64,000 nucleotides of DNA from Mercurialis annua (taxonomy: Eukaryota > Streptophyta > Magnoliopsida > Malpighiales > Euphorbiaceae): assembly GCF_937616625.2 (NCBI RefSeq), contig NC_065573.1, forward strand, positions 20,847,001 through 20,911,000, given 5' to 3'. The position numbers were made by a program, and so were the translations under genes. Of this stretch, positions 54,268 to 64,000 are shown piece by piece. Within the stretch, counting starts at the first letter, position 1. Every line of letters starts with the position of its first letter. The notes beneath the pieces are model-generated. The model saw nothing but the letters and a program-made list of their open reading frames with translations, did not search any database and was not told the DNA's origin.

Positions 54268-55803
54268 GTCTGAGAAATGGCCGGAGAGACTCAAGATACC
54301 CAACTTTGACAACTTCGACGACACCGGTTGTCCGGAAAGCCACATCACCAAATTCTATAACAAGATGGTACTACTGGATGTCTCAGATGCAATACTTTGC
54401 AAGACATTCCCGACCACACTCAGAGACACAGCACAGAGATGGTACAACGGCTTAAAAGCCGGATCAATAGCTACCTGGAGGCGACTAAACAGAGAATTCA
54501 TGATAAGATTTTCACAAACATCCCACCAAAAATAAACTCGAAAGAACTATACAGGTGCAAACAAGAAGAAGGGGAAACACTCAGAGCATACATTGAAAGA
54601 TTCAACAATGAAGCTATGAAAACTGAGGACCTAAACAATGACACAGTGGTACAAGCTCTAAAGAATGGAACAAGGAAGGGAGTACTAGAAGACAAGCTAG
54701 GCTCAAAGAAACCAAAAACATATCAGGAGGTAATGGCGGCGGCGCAGAAATGTATCAAAGTAGATGACAAAATAAGACAAAACAAATGACGCGCCAAAAA
54801 AGGAGGAAAGCAAGGGAAGCGACTCTCAAAGACAACCCTCGCATTCACGAAAGGATTATAGCACGAGCCACCGAAGTATTAGCAGGTACAACCCTTATGA
54901 GGAAAATAACCACTGGAGGAATGACAACAGGTATTCCCATGATTACCGATCAAGGTACGACGACATAACAGAGGCATTCACGCCACTGAATACCACAAGA
55001 GAAAATGTCCTGATATGGGTCAAAGAAAGCAGAACGCTGGTAACATGGCCCCAAAAGATGATCCACAGAACCGGAACGAGAGATGAAAACCGGTACTGTA
55101 AGTTTCACGAGGACTACAGGCACGATATTGAGGAATGCTACGACCTGGAAAAGGAAATAGAGAAGCTAATTGAATCAGGAGCATTGAGGAAGTTCACAAA
55201 CAACAGAGAAGAAAAGGAGCAGTGAAAGGAAGGAACAGACAAAGAAGAGAAAAATAAAGAAGAAAGGGGAAGAAATAAGGACATCGCTGGAGTCGTTAAC
55301 ATCATTGTGTGCGGAAAAGGCGCGAGAGAAGGAAGGAAAAGACTGAGAGCCGAAATAATGCAGGTAGCTGAGCAAACTGGAGGAAAAGAAGAAATAACAA
55401 AGGTCATGACCTTCTCGGCAAATGATGGACTGCACGTGAAAGGGCCGCATAACGACGCGTTGGCAGTAGAAGCAATCATCAACAACTTTTTGGTAATGAA
55501 ACTGCTAATAGATGAGGGAAGTGCGGTAAATCTGATGACATGTAAAACATACAAAATGATTGGAGGAGAACTTGGAAAGCTCAAACACTGCCCGGTGCCG
55601 ATTATCTGACTTGGAGGAACTCCCATCCAACCCAGAGGGCTGGCGGAACCGATGATAGAGTTTGGAAGGGGAAAAAAAGAAGCAAAGAAAGTCAAAACAC
55701 TGTTTTTGGTCGTGGACATGCCACTAGCCTATTACGGAATACTGGGGAGTAGTATTATTCAAACATACGTGCGGCACAAGAGGAGGCCACACTTTCCAAC
55801 GTT

Positions 55804-55806
<3 letters not shown>
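54268..55806 (+). pseudogene. Ty3/gypsy gag-protease remnant
   Basis: Three plus-strand frame pieces form a gag-pro remnant. 54281-54535 has the retrotransposon gag start (KIPNFDNFDDTGCPESHI, TTLRDTAQRWYNGLKAGS, WRRLNREFMIRFS). A frame change near 54520 continues as LYRCKQEEGETLRAYIERF and VVQALKNG to 54789. 55095-55605 carries YCKFHEDYRHDIEECYDLEKEI, a stop at 55223, and a retropepsin-like part: LLIDEGSAVNLM in place of the usual D(S/T)G core, and, after a further stop near 55606, LVVDMPLAYYGILGS. Reverse transcriptase, RNase H and integrase are absent; the sequence runs into an (AT)n run. It is dead. The lineage could be Tat-like, judged by gag and protease style only. Confidence 0.8.

Positions 55807-55886
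<80 letters not shown>
55806..55886. repeat. (AT)n microsatellite, about 80 bp
   Basis: About forty AT units, uninterrupted. It replaces the part of the retroelement where pol would begin. Tyr-Ile codon runs from it are artefacts. Confidence 0.97.
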
Positions 55887-55892
<6 letters not shown>

Positions 55893-56276
55893 ATAATAAC
55901 AACACAAAGAGGGGAGAAAAGAAACAGACTTTAGCTACCGCCGGTAGAAGGAGACACGCCTTCAATTAACACTGGTGAAGAAACACCAGAGATAGGAACA
56001 GGGAAGGCAAGGCAACAACCGAGGAGGAGGAAGGAGGCACAACTTCAGACGAAAGAGAGGCACCCACCAACGCTTCAAACGCAGACTTATGTGCAGCCAA
56101 GGCAGAGAGACACTGGTCACGAAACCGGACAAGATAAGGATAAAGAAAGGAGAGTATGTCATTGGATAGTCCCTCAAAATAATCGACCTGATAGATCGGC
56201 GATACTTATGAAACATTAAAGGAACTACTCTAGTAGCCTCCCCCCAGTTGATTCTCCAAGGCCTGGCCTTGCAACT
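55887..56276. other. Retroelement-internal spacer
   Basis: A GC-richer stretch continuing the retroelement; no motif recognised. The frame 56216-55962 (-) has no known domain. Confidence 0.4.
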
Positions 56277-57290
56277 CTAGGCGAGAATATTCCGCCTCCA
56301 CTTCCCCCGATCTAAGCGAACATTATTCAGCGCAAACTCAAGGTCCGTAATACGATCCTCACGCTGACAAAGAGAATGCTCTAGAGATTCCACATGCTTA
56401 TCCATATGATCAAGCTTCTTCCTCAAAAAGGTCGCGAGAACAGTCTTCTCACGTAGATTGTTCCTTAAAGACTCGTTTGAGGCCTTCAAAAGAAGGATCT
56501 CATCTGATTGCCGCTTCTGCGTATCCCAAAATCGATTCAGGACCGCAGACATCTGCTCAAATTGAGCGTCAATCTCAGTCCAAAAATTCTTAAAATTAGA
56601 AAGACGACTTTGATTGTCCTCTAGCCGACGAACTTCATCAAGAAGGCGAAAGCAGGTGGCACAAATGGACGGCGCACCCCTCATGCCAGGGACCTGCCCA
56701 GCCATAGACAACAGACATTGACTCCAGAGAAAACCCAAAACGACATTTCGGATGTAGTTGGAGTCAAAGAGAAAGCCCTTCGGAAGAATAAAACAATCCC
56801 GATCGACATCATTACCTTTCAACACAAAGGTGGGGCGAGGTACGTCCTGACTAGGGCGGGACACATCCTCCAAATAGGAGTCCAGAGGACCAGTAGCAGG
56901 ACGTTTCTGATTACCTTCGGAAGAAGCAGAAGGAAGAGACATTGAAGATGCAGCAGCTGGAGAGGATACTACCACCACCAAAACAGAATCGGTAGCAACA
57001 GAGGTAAGAGCCCCAGGCGAGGTAACAACGGGCAAAACTACTGGTAGGGAAGCTAGAGAGGCAGCCGCCGTGGAAGGAACAGGATCACTAGTAGAGGGCC
57101 CATATTCATGATCCGACATAAGGGAGATAAATGAGGTCATTAGACGGTCAAGTAAAGGAAGATTGACATCAGCAGCGCCCTCGTCATCACTCTGAAGACC
57201 AGCGTCCATAGCATGGAAGGTGTTCTTAACCATTAAAATGAAAAAACGAAAACGACAGCAACAGAGAGATGAAAAAGAAAAATCACGCAA
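56277..57290 (-). CDS. Antisense coiled-coil ORF of the retroelement
   Basis: An uninterrupted minus-strand frame of 337 codons; the Met at residue 20 (57233, MVKNTFHAMDAG) is an equally good start. Residues ~30-160 are acidic and then Ser/Pro/Ala/Val-rich. ~175-200 holds FILPKGFLFDSNYIRNVVLG. From ~215 to the end it is charged and heptad-like (LLDEVRRLEDNQSRLSN, NESLRNNLREKTV, HVESLEHSLCQREDRITDLE), so a long coiled coil. No retroviral enzyme motif. Several Tat-type plant Ty3/gypsy elements are known to carry an extra antisense ORF between pol and the 3' LTR; this one lies downstream of gag-pro in that orientation. Function unknown. It is striking that it stays open while gag-pro is broken. 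Confidence 0.6.
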   Translation of the reverse strand: MRDFSFSSLCCCRFRFFILMVKNTFHAMDAGLQSDDEGAADVNLPLLDRLMTSFISLMSDHEYGPSTSDPVPSTAAASLASLPVVLPVVTSPGALTSVATDSVLVVVVSSPAAASSMSLPSASSEGNQKRPATGPLDSYLEDVSRPSQDVPRPTFVLKGNDVDRDCFILPKGFLFDSNYIRNVVLGFLWSQCLLSMAGQVPGMRGAPSICATCFRLLDEVRRLEDNQSRLSNFKNFWTEIDAQFEQMSAVLNRFWDTQKRQSDEILLLKASNESLRNNLREKTVLATFLRKKLDHMDKHVESLEHSLCQREDRITDLEFALNNVRLDRGKWRRNILA

Positions 57291-58140
57291 GAAGTAAAGA
57301 AAAGAAGTAAGAAGAAGAAGAAACTATTTATAAGCTTTCCCAAGAAGGTAAAAGATAAAACAAAAGGGTAAAAAGGGAAAACACAGAAGTAATAAATGGT
57401 AATAACCACTGCAGCACTATAATCAAACAGGCACATGCAATTCAACCGTCAAAATAAATTATGAGAGAGAAGTACGATGCGCGAGAAACGAGGAAAAACT
57501 CCAAAAGACGTGACAACTATAAATACACGACCACACGGCACTATAAAAATAGGAAGAAGAAAGAAGAAACCTTGTGCAAAAGAGACACGGGCATGGAGTC
57601 TCCCTGAGTCTTTTTGTAGCTTGCTTGGGTTGGGTTGAACAAAACCAATCAACCCAGACAAGCTACGAAAAGCACAGGGGGGAACTCCAGAATAAGGCAG
57701 ACAGAAAAAGACAAACGAGGGAGAGAAGAGAAACAGAACCAGTCGCACCAGACGACCAGAAGAAGAACAAAGTCAGTATCATTTGCAACAAACCTAGGAA
57801 GACCAACGGACAGAAAGAGACTAACCAAAGAAGAACAAAAAAACAAAAAACAGCATAGATTGCAATGAGCAAATCTCGACATAAATACACAGCCATTGCA
57901 ATACCTCAGGTGGGATTAATGATGGAATGAGCAAATAAAACAAGGTAAAAGGAAGGAAACCACAAATCCCATATCTACCAAGGAAAGTAAGGGAAACAAG
58001 GCGCTTTAAAAACTATAAAAGGCCCACGACTCCACAAGCATAGGGACCGCACATCAAACCTATCACAACATAACGAACACCAGATCCGATACTCAATGTC
58101 CCGACTTTTAGACTGACATCCGACATCCGGTTCCATCAAG
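57291..58140. other. Probable 3' non-coding part of the retroelement, possible LTR
   Basis: No gene. A purine-rich tract CACAGGGGGGAACTC lies at 57674-57688 and a TATA-like CTATAAAAGGCCC at 58013-58025, which could be a polypurine tract and an LTR promoter, but no second LTR copy was found upstream of gag. Frames 57574-57896 on both strands are low-complexity shadows. A palindromic TTGGGTTG.../CAACCCA motif surrounds 57625-57660. Confidence 0.35.
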
Positions 58141-58420
58141 AAGCATGAAGAATACAACTATGTAAAGTTTGTTAACTTTAGAGAGCAAAAAATATGACAA
58201 CAACAAGATATAATTAGTTTATGTATAAAGACTTCAATGCAATACATGCATAATTTAGTTTTCTTGAATATTGTTTAATCATCTTACTAAATGTTGAATA
58301 AGCATGAAGAATATGACTTAGGCAAAGTTTATTAAGTTAAGAGAGAAACAAGTATGACAACAACAAGATCTTATTAGTTTGTGCATAAGACTTTAATGCA
58401 ATACATGCATAGTGTAGTTG
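58141..58420. repeat. Direct duplication, ~120-bp unit
   Basis: 58141-58260 and 58300-58420 share AAGCATGAAGAATA, GAGAGCAAAAAATATGACAA-like and CAACAACAAGAT, AATGCAATACATGCATA. Non-coding. Confidence 0.8.
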
Positions 58421-58424
58421 TGAG

Positions 58425-59549
58425 CTGAGCGGGGTTTGACAGGCCGCTCGCCTGGACTTACGGTTGGCTTCGGATCTGGAAAGGTTTGAAAATTGGAGTC
58501 GTCATCTAGCTCAGCTAGGAAATGCCTTTTATACTGACTGGATAACCTCATTCACTTATGGGTGAGATTATCATACATCAGAACAAAAGACCGGGTTCGA
58601 TGGACATTATCGAAACTCTTGTACTTTGCTTATCGATTACATTCTTATTTACTTGACATATTCGGTTATTTCTCATCTCGACATTCATGAAATTCATAAA
58701 ATAATGTACTAAAAAGTAAACATGTATGAAAGCGATAAAAGAAAGCAAGAAATCATGTTAGACGAGCATATGACTCGATCTGGACTGGTATGTGAAACAA
58801 TTAGCAGGTACTCCTAAGTATACATCTATCATTGGAATGTCTATCAGATAATAGATAAGTCGTTGGTCTGCATTATTCTATATGGATAAACCTTAAAACC
58901 GGATGTCTAAGTGAGATTGATTTTGTTAAGCCATCTTGAATGCCTATACAACATTCTAATTATGTTTTCATGACAATCCTATGATGGTGATTTTGCTGGA
59001 CTTGCTGGATTTGATTACTAATTTAGGTGTTTAAGTCCTTTAACTTGTTAATATGTTATTTGAACATGCTTTGTAAAGCGTTTAAACAATTCTAAAATAC
59101 ACAAAAGGTAGGTGATAAACATACAAGATTAGAGATATTATTAACCTTGTCGAACCAGATTGCCAAGCACTCGTCAGTCGTTTGATTGTCGATGTGGTCG
59201 GAATCAGAACTCGGTCAAAACACAAAAGTTCTTTGTCTAGTCGATACATATCCACTAGTTTAAATCAAGGTCAATTCCTAGTTCAACCTGAATCAAAATT
59301 GCTTCTAGAAGTTGCTGGATTCATCGGATTTAGGCTTCGGAACTTGGTCGTCTTTGGCAGATTACTAATATGGGCTTCAAGGCCTGAGATAAATTGGGAC
59401 ATGCAAATTACAACACATATTAAGATTCTTTAACTAACTACATGTTCGTAGGCTCAAACGGGACCTAATTCTGAGTTTAAACGAACCCATAAAAATAAAG
59501 AAAAAAGTATGGATCAAATTCTGAAAGATCTAGGAACGATTCTGGGAAC
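58425..59549 (-). repeat. LTR-like unit, copy I (partial)
   Basis: Begins (plus sense) with GC-rich GCGGGGTTTGACAGGCCGCTCGCC, then GGAGTCGTCATCTAGCTCAG, GCATATGACTCGATCTG, and a middle part shared with copy III (GTTTAAACGA(A/G)CCC). It lacks the tail found in copies II and III. Non-coding. Orientation is inferred from TATA boxes in the other copies. Confidence 0.55.
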
Positions 59550-60790
59550 GATGAACATAGGTGTGGGTGGAGCGGCTATTCGGGGCCGCTCACCCATGCT
59601 TACGGCTGACTTTGGATTTGAAAAGGTTTAAAAAAATGAAGTCGCCACCTAACTCAGCTAGGAAATGCATTTTCAACCGACTAGATTATCACTCGCTTAT
59701 GGGTTACATTATCGTACATCAGACTAAAAGATCGGGTTAGTGGACATTTTACTGAAACTCATGTACTTGGTTTATAAATTATATTTTTATTTACAGGACA
59801 TATCCAATTATTTCTCATCTCGACATCCATGCAATTCAGAGGATAATGTATTAGAAAGTAAATATGTATGCAATCAATATAGGAAATCACTAAATCAGGT
59901 AAGACTCGCATATGATTCTAAATCAAGTGGAGGCGGCGCCATGGCATAGTGGTGGGCGGGCCACTTCTAAGATGATGTCGTAAATTCGTCGTTTGGTGCG
60001 GTTTGGTGTGGCTTGGTTCGATTTTTATGCAAAAACGACCAAAACGCTCAAAATATGTAGTGCAATTGAAATCCAAACATCCTAAATATTCAAAAACGTC
60101 CTAACACATGTTTCTAAGAAGATCTGGAGTCAAATATGTCAAGAACATCAATCATGGCAAAAAAACACAATGTATAGCTAAACGTGCAATTCTACCGACA
60201 CATCTAGCATATGAAAGCGATTTAAACATATAGAACACTCTAAAAAACATATTTCTAATTAAGATTTGGTTCAAACATGACATAAATATCGATTATGGCA
60301 ATCATGGAAATTATGAAAATTATCAGAACCAACTGTTTAAGAAGTTAATCAATTAATTACAAAAAATCTTAGAGATCTAGCATGCAATATGTGAAAAAGT
60401 GATAGAGATTAATAGAGGGTCCTCAAAAGTACCATTCTGATACTTTGGTTCATTTTTTCTGGTGATCCAGATGTGGAATCCTGCTTCGGATCTATGCGCA
60501 GTCGTTCCTTCTCGAGTAATAAAAATGTATTTAGCTTGATTCTGCACTAAAATTGATTGTGAAGTGTGGGGTTGGGGGGTTCGGCCAACACAAGGTATTT
60601 TTAGGATTTGTATTTGTTTTTGTCACGTACTGATTTCACTAGTCCCAGCTTTTACTAGGTTATCCTAGAGTCCTATTTATAGTGATTAGGGGAAGCTTAG
60701 GGTTAGCTAGAATCTAAGTTAGGGTTAGAGTCTATTAATTAGGTGTTAGAGTTGAGTCAAAATTGTGTAAGTGTGTGAAGTAATAGATTT
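59550..60790 (-). repeat. LTR-like unit, copy II (middle deleted)
   Basis: Head (GCGGCTATTCGGGGCCGCTC, AAGTCGCCACCTAACTCAGC, ACTCGCTTATGGGT) like copy I. It then jumps near 59925 to the tail also seen in copy III (GGCGGCGCC, GATGTGGAATC, GGCCAACAC, TATTTATAGTGATTAGG). On the minus strand the tail offers a TATA box (CACTATAAATAG near 60675) and the head reads TGGCGACTT near 59640, resembling a tRNA-Arg-type primer-binding start. That would fit an LTR plus leader on the minus strand. Confidence 0.5.
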
Positions 60791-61199
60791 ATGAGTGTTA
60801 ATTAGATAATTATTAATATTTACTTCATATTAAATCTTGTGTGCTAAGAAAAAGGGGTCTAAAAATTTATTTTAGTACCTGAAAATATTAAAAACAACTT
60901 CTAAGACTCCAAGAGTTTGGGTATGGTCAATTTATCTCGTCAAACTTGCAAATTGACAAATAAACTTCTAAGATGTTATAATTAGTCCAATTTCTTAGAC
61001 TTAGATCACAATCTCTTTGAATTTTTATAGGCTATTTATGACTAATTACGTTTTAATCCCTTAAGTTTTGTAACTGCACACGGATCTAACCAGCTTGAAT
61101 CCGACAAATTGACCACAAGCTCGTCACCCGGACAAATATCTCTGGAGATCATCATTGGACGCTTCAGTCCCTTATCACTTTTTACCTGTCCGAAAATAT
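60791..61199. other. Spacer between LTR-like copies
   Basis: No gene or named repeat. Confidence 0.35.
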
Positions 61200-61445
61200 G
61201 TGTCTAAAATAGGGCACCACGGCATCAAAGGGAGTGGCGGCAGCGCCATTTCGTCAAACGGCGGTAGTTCGTCGTTCGGCTCGGTTTTTCATGCAAAACA
61301 CTAAAAAACACTCAAAACGTGCAAAACATGCACTAGAATTGAAATCTAAACATTCTAAACACTCCAAAACATCCTAAATACATGTTTCTATGCGGATCTG
61401 GAAGCAAATATGTCAAGCACGGCAAAAAAACAATTTCTGGCTAAA
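61200..61445 (-). repeat. LTR-like tail fragment
   Basis: Matches the tail of copy II from its GGCGGC(A/G)GCGCCAT-like start through GTTTCTA(A/T)G(A/C)(A/G)GATCTGGA, then stops where copy III begins. Confidence 0.5.
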
Positions 61446-63440
61446 CATGTGTGTGAGCGGAAGGAGGGGGGGTTCCGAGGCTCCCGTTCGCCTAGGCTTA
61501 TGGAAAGACTCCATTTTGGACAAGTTTTGAAATAATATGGAGTCGCTATCTAGCTCAGCTAAGAATGCCTTTTACATCGACTCGATAACCTTACTCGCTT
61601 ATGGGTAAGATTACCGTACGCCGACCAAATACCGGGTTCATGGACATTTCGGAGACTCATGTGCTTGGCTTATTAAGCTCTACTTTTTACCAACTGGATG
61701 TATCGGTATCATTTTGACATCTAAATTGCAGCTCACTGGATATGGTACCGAAGGAAAAAACACTTATGAAAGCAGTAAACATGTTTGACGCGCATATGAC
61801 TCGATCTGAACTAGTCAAGTAGCAATTACTCCTAAGCATACATCTAAACCTGACGGTTTTTAAAAAATAATAAGTATTGGCTGGTCTGGATTGATTACAT
61901 GCACAAAGCCTAAATACTTTATCTATATGTTTGATTGATTTTATTGAGTTATTCTTGAAAATCCTATATAACCTCTAATTACATTTTACATGCAATCCTA
62001 AAGATGTCTAGGTGATTTACTGGATTTGATTGGATTAACTAATTTAATGTGGTTAGTCATTTAGCTTGTATTGGATTTGCATGCTTTTGGAAAGTGATAA
62101 AGAATATCGACGTTCTCATGGGCATTTGGATATACATGCAAGGTAAGAGATACTTTTAAATCTCGTTGACTTGAGTGACTAACACTCGCCACGTTTTAAC
62201 CGTTTGTGTGGTCAAAATTGGTTCTCGAGTAGAACATAGAAGTCGTTTGTCTCGTTGATTCGGTTCTACTGGTTTGAACCGGGATCAATTTTGAGTTTGG
62301 ATGGACCCGGAATCTGGTCTGAAAGTTGTTGGGTTTGCCGGTTGTGGACTCATGGGCTCGGTTTACATTATGGTTACAATTTTGAGCTTCAAAACCCAAA
62401 TTACATTGGGACTAGCCCATTACAAACACAAAGTATTAAAGAACATAAAAAAACCATAAATCTGGGTTCAAACAGGGTCTGGTTCCGAGTTTAAACGAGC
62501 CCGTAAACCTAAAAACAAGATCAATGAGAATCTGGGAAGATCTGGAAGCGATTCGGGGAAGCAAAAGAGGTCACAAACTCGGCACCGGTTGTAGTGCCGG
62601 CGCAGCCAATTTTTCTTGGCGGCGCCTCCGGTTGTAGTGGCGGCGGCGCCGGTTCGTGCGAAGGTTGTAGTTTTGTCGTTTTCACTCGTTTGCCATTCGT
62701 TTTTCATGCTAAAAACACGCAAAAGAATTCAAACGCATAGAGAAAGACATAAATATTATGGAATCTATAAATAGTGACCAAACATACATTAATATACCCT
62801 AATTATAATTTTTGAGGCAATTTTAATGGCAAGACAACATGCACGCCAAGAACACAAAGAAAAGGTAGTCTTAATTCTAACATGGTCCCTAAGTGCTTAG
62901 AATTTAACATATTCGAATTTAACATAATAAAAACATTAGGACGGACCTAAAACATGCTTTCTAATTCAATTTTATGGCAGTTTATGGCAAAATATAATTT
63001 AAGCAATTTATAGTAAAACAACCTAAACATGTAGTCTAATAACACGAAATCCAGCAATTCTTAAATAATCAAGGAAAAAGTGATACAAAAAACAAAAATG
63101 GTCCTCATAAGTACCATTATGAGTTTTACGCTCATTTACTAGCAAAGTGGATGTGGAATCTAGTTTCGAATCGTGCGTAGTAGTTTTGAATTTGACATAT
63201 TAAAGCGTATAGTTTTGTTTTAGGATAGAATTTGAACGTGGTTTGAGTGTGTCTGAGTGAGGGGTTTGGCCAACACTTAGGCTTTAGGGTTAGAATTCGA
63301 CAACAGAGTTTGCTTTTTCTATTTCTAGACCGATATTTGGCTAGGCTGTCTAAGGGTTGTATTTATAGTGGTGAGGAAACCTAGGATTATCTAGAGGTTG
63401 AGTTTAGTCGGGAGTGTCCAAATGTGTGAAGTGATATCTT
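61446..63440 (-). repeat. LTR-like unit, copy III (most complete)
   Basis: About 2 kb with head, middle and tail. Head: GTTCGCCTAGGCTTATGG, GGAGTCGCTATCTAGCTCAG, TATGGGTAAGATTACCGTA. Middle: GGTTCTACTGGTTTGAACC, CGAGTTTAAACGAGCCCGT. A GC-rich GGCGCCGG-type block lies at 62575-62660; the tail ends with GGTTGTATTTATAGTGG. The complement of the last is CACTATAAATAC near 63360, a good TATA box. Nothing in it codes. The three copies may be LTRs of different insertions of one element family on the minus strand. Confidence 0.5.
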
Positions 63441-63608
63441 CTTTTAGTATTTGAATTAGTAAAAACCTCTTTTCATGGGTTAATGACTCAAAAATGAAAA
63501 AATTTGGAGTTAGTTACTTAAAAAAGTATAAATTGGGTTACATAAGTGTCACAAGTTCAGGAACACGTTGGCACTTTGTTCTTTAGTTAATACTTAATAG
63601 ATCAAGAT

Positions 63609-63695
63609 TCTGATAAAACTTTTCCCAAAGAGTTGGAAGAGTTGCAACTTCCAGAGCGAAAAGCTGCTGCGCACATCATCAAACATCAGAAATGA
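63609..63695 (+). CDS. Possible 3'-terminal exon fragment
   Basis: After a TTAATAG acceptor-like site the frame reads SDKTFPKELEELQLPERKAAA and HIIKHQK before TGA. It is charged and not low complexity, but too short to identify, and no upstream exon was found. It may be a relic. Confidence 0.2.
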   Translation, partial: SDKTFPKELEELQLPERKAAAHIIKHQK

Positions 63696-63901
63696 TGGCA
63701 TGCAAAGAGTCCCCTTGCTGCTTGAAAAGATTGGCATTGATATGAATATGAAATTTAAATTGTAAATGAAAAAGGGATCATACAGTCAAATAATTTAAAT
63801 GGCATGCAAAGAGTTGCCTTGCTGCTTGAAAAGATTGGCATTGATATGTATATGAAATTTACATTGTAAATGAAAAGGGGATTATACAGTCAAATAATTT
63901 T
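63695..63901. repeat. 104-bp perfect-register tandem duplication
   Basis: 63695-63798 and 63799-63901 share ATGGCATGCAAAGAGT, TTGCTGCTTGAAAAGATTGG, ATTGTAAATGAAAA and ATACAGTCAAATAATTT with few differences, so a recent duplication. Confidence 0.88.
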
Positions 63902-64000
63902 AACCAAGCCTCCAATAGGCACAACCGAGTCAGTTCCGGAAACACATTCATCTTCAACAAATGGAATGGTTTTCCACACGGTTAATTTCAACGGAACTTT

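Noticed and set aside
55138..55719. 193-codon minus-strand frame opposite gag-pro
   Set aside because: Ser/Phe/Leu-rich complement of Lys/Glu-rich gag-pro codons; no motif.
57574..57896. Overlapping frames on both strands near 57.7 kb
   Set aside because: Low complexity Lys/Gln- or Phe/Leu-rich mirror frames in non-coding retroelement sequence.

Overview
The window is AT-rich nuclear DNA of a eudicot plant. The genes have short exons with GT-AG introns, and the recognisable products are plant-specific: a DYW-type pentatricopeptide editing factor, F-box/DUF295 proteins, a plastid SOUL haem-binding protein, plastid HISN3 and a PADRE/DUF4228 protein. The rest is dominated by Mutator-like, hAT, SINE and Ty3/gypsy-derived sequence. 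I cannot name the species.

Layout. 0-4.9 kb: first exon of a plastid-targeted protein of unknown function (-), a SINE with perfect target-site duplications, a foldback element, and an old Mutator transposase relic (-) split by another foldback element. 4.87-14.53 kb: a complete Mutator-like element (MULE) with 540-bp terminal inverted repeats and a perfect 9-bp target duplication. It carries four genes: an inward-reading transposase gene (broken by two frameshifts and a stop), a GRF zinc-finger/coiled-coil/membrane protein, a SINA-like RING E3 ligase, and, reading inward from the other end, a second gene for the PB1-like domain that also forms the transposase N-terminus. 14.5-27.3 kb: gene-poor, with many palindromic foldback elements, a SINE and a hAT-like element. 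27.4-41.4 kb: the host gene cluster, with a PADRE gene (+), SOUL (-, eight exons), HISN3 (-, eight exons) and a MEF10-like PPR-DYW gene (+) divergent from HISN3. 41.5-48.1 kb: a tandem duplication of a divergent F-box-DUF295/DUF295-only gene pair, with displaced HISN3 fragments at the end of each block. 48.1-54.3 kb: two hAT elements, degenerate tandem repeats and a pair of 368-bp direct repeats around a minisatellite. 54.3-64 kb: a gag-protease remnant of a Ty3/gypsy element, a long (AT)n run, an antisense coiled-coil ORF, and three degenerate LTR-like copies on the minus strand.

The best candidate for something undescribed is the 9.66-kb four-gene MULE. Its two outer genes both read inward from the terminal repeats, as mudrA and mudrB do in maize MuDR, and both begin with a basic exon, a phase-1 intron and a PB1-like domain. 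Between them lie a GRF protein and a ubiquitin-ligase-like protein, both with open frames. At least ten palindromic elements in the window end in GG(C/G)-type termini or have 9-10 bp target duplications (eight clear, seven of them perfect), which marks them as non-autonomous Mutator-type elements. All coordinates and splice sites were read by eye; identities rest on motif recognition, not on database searches.
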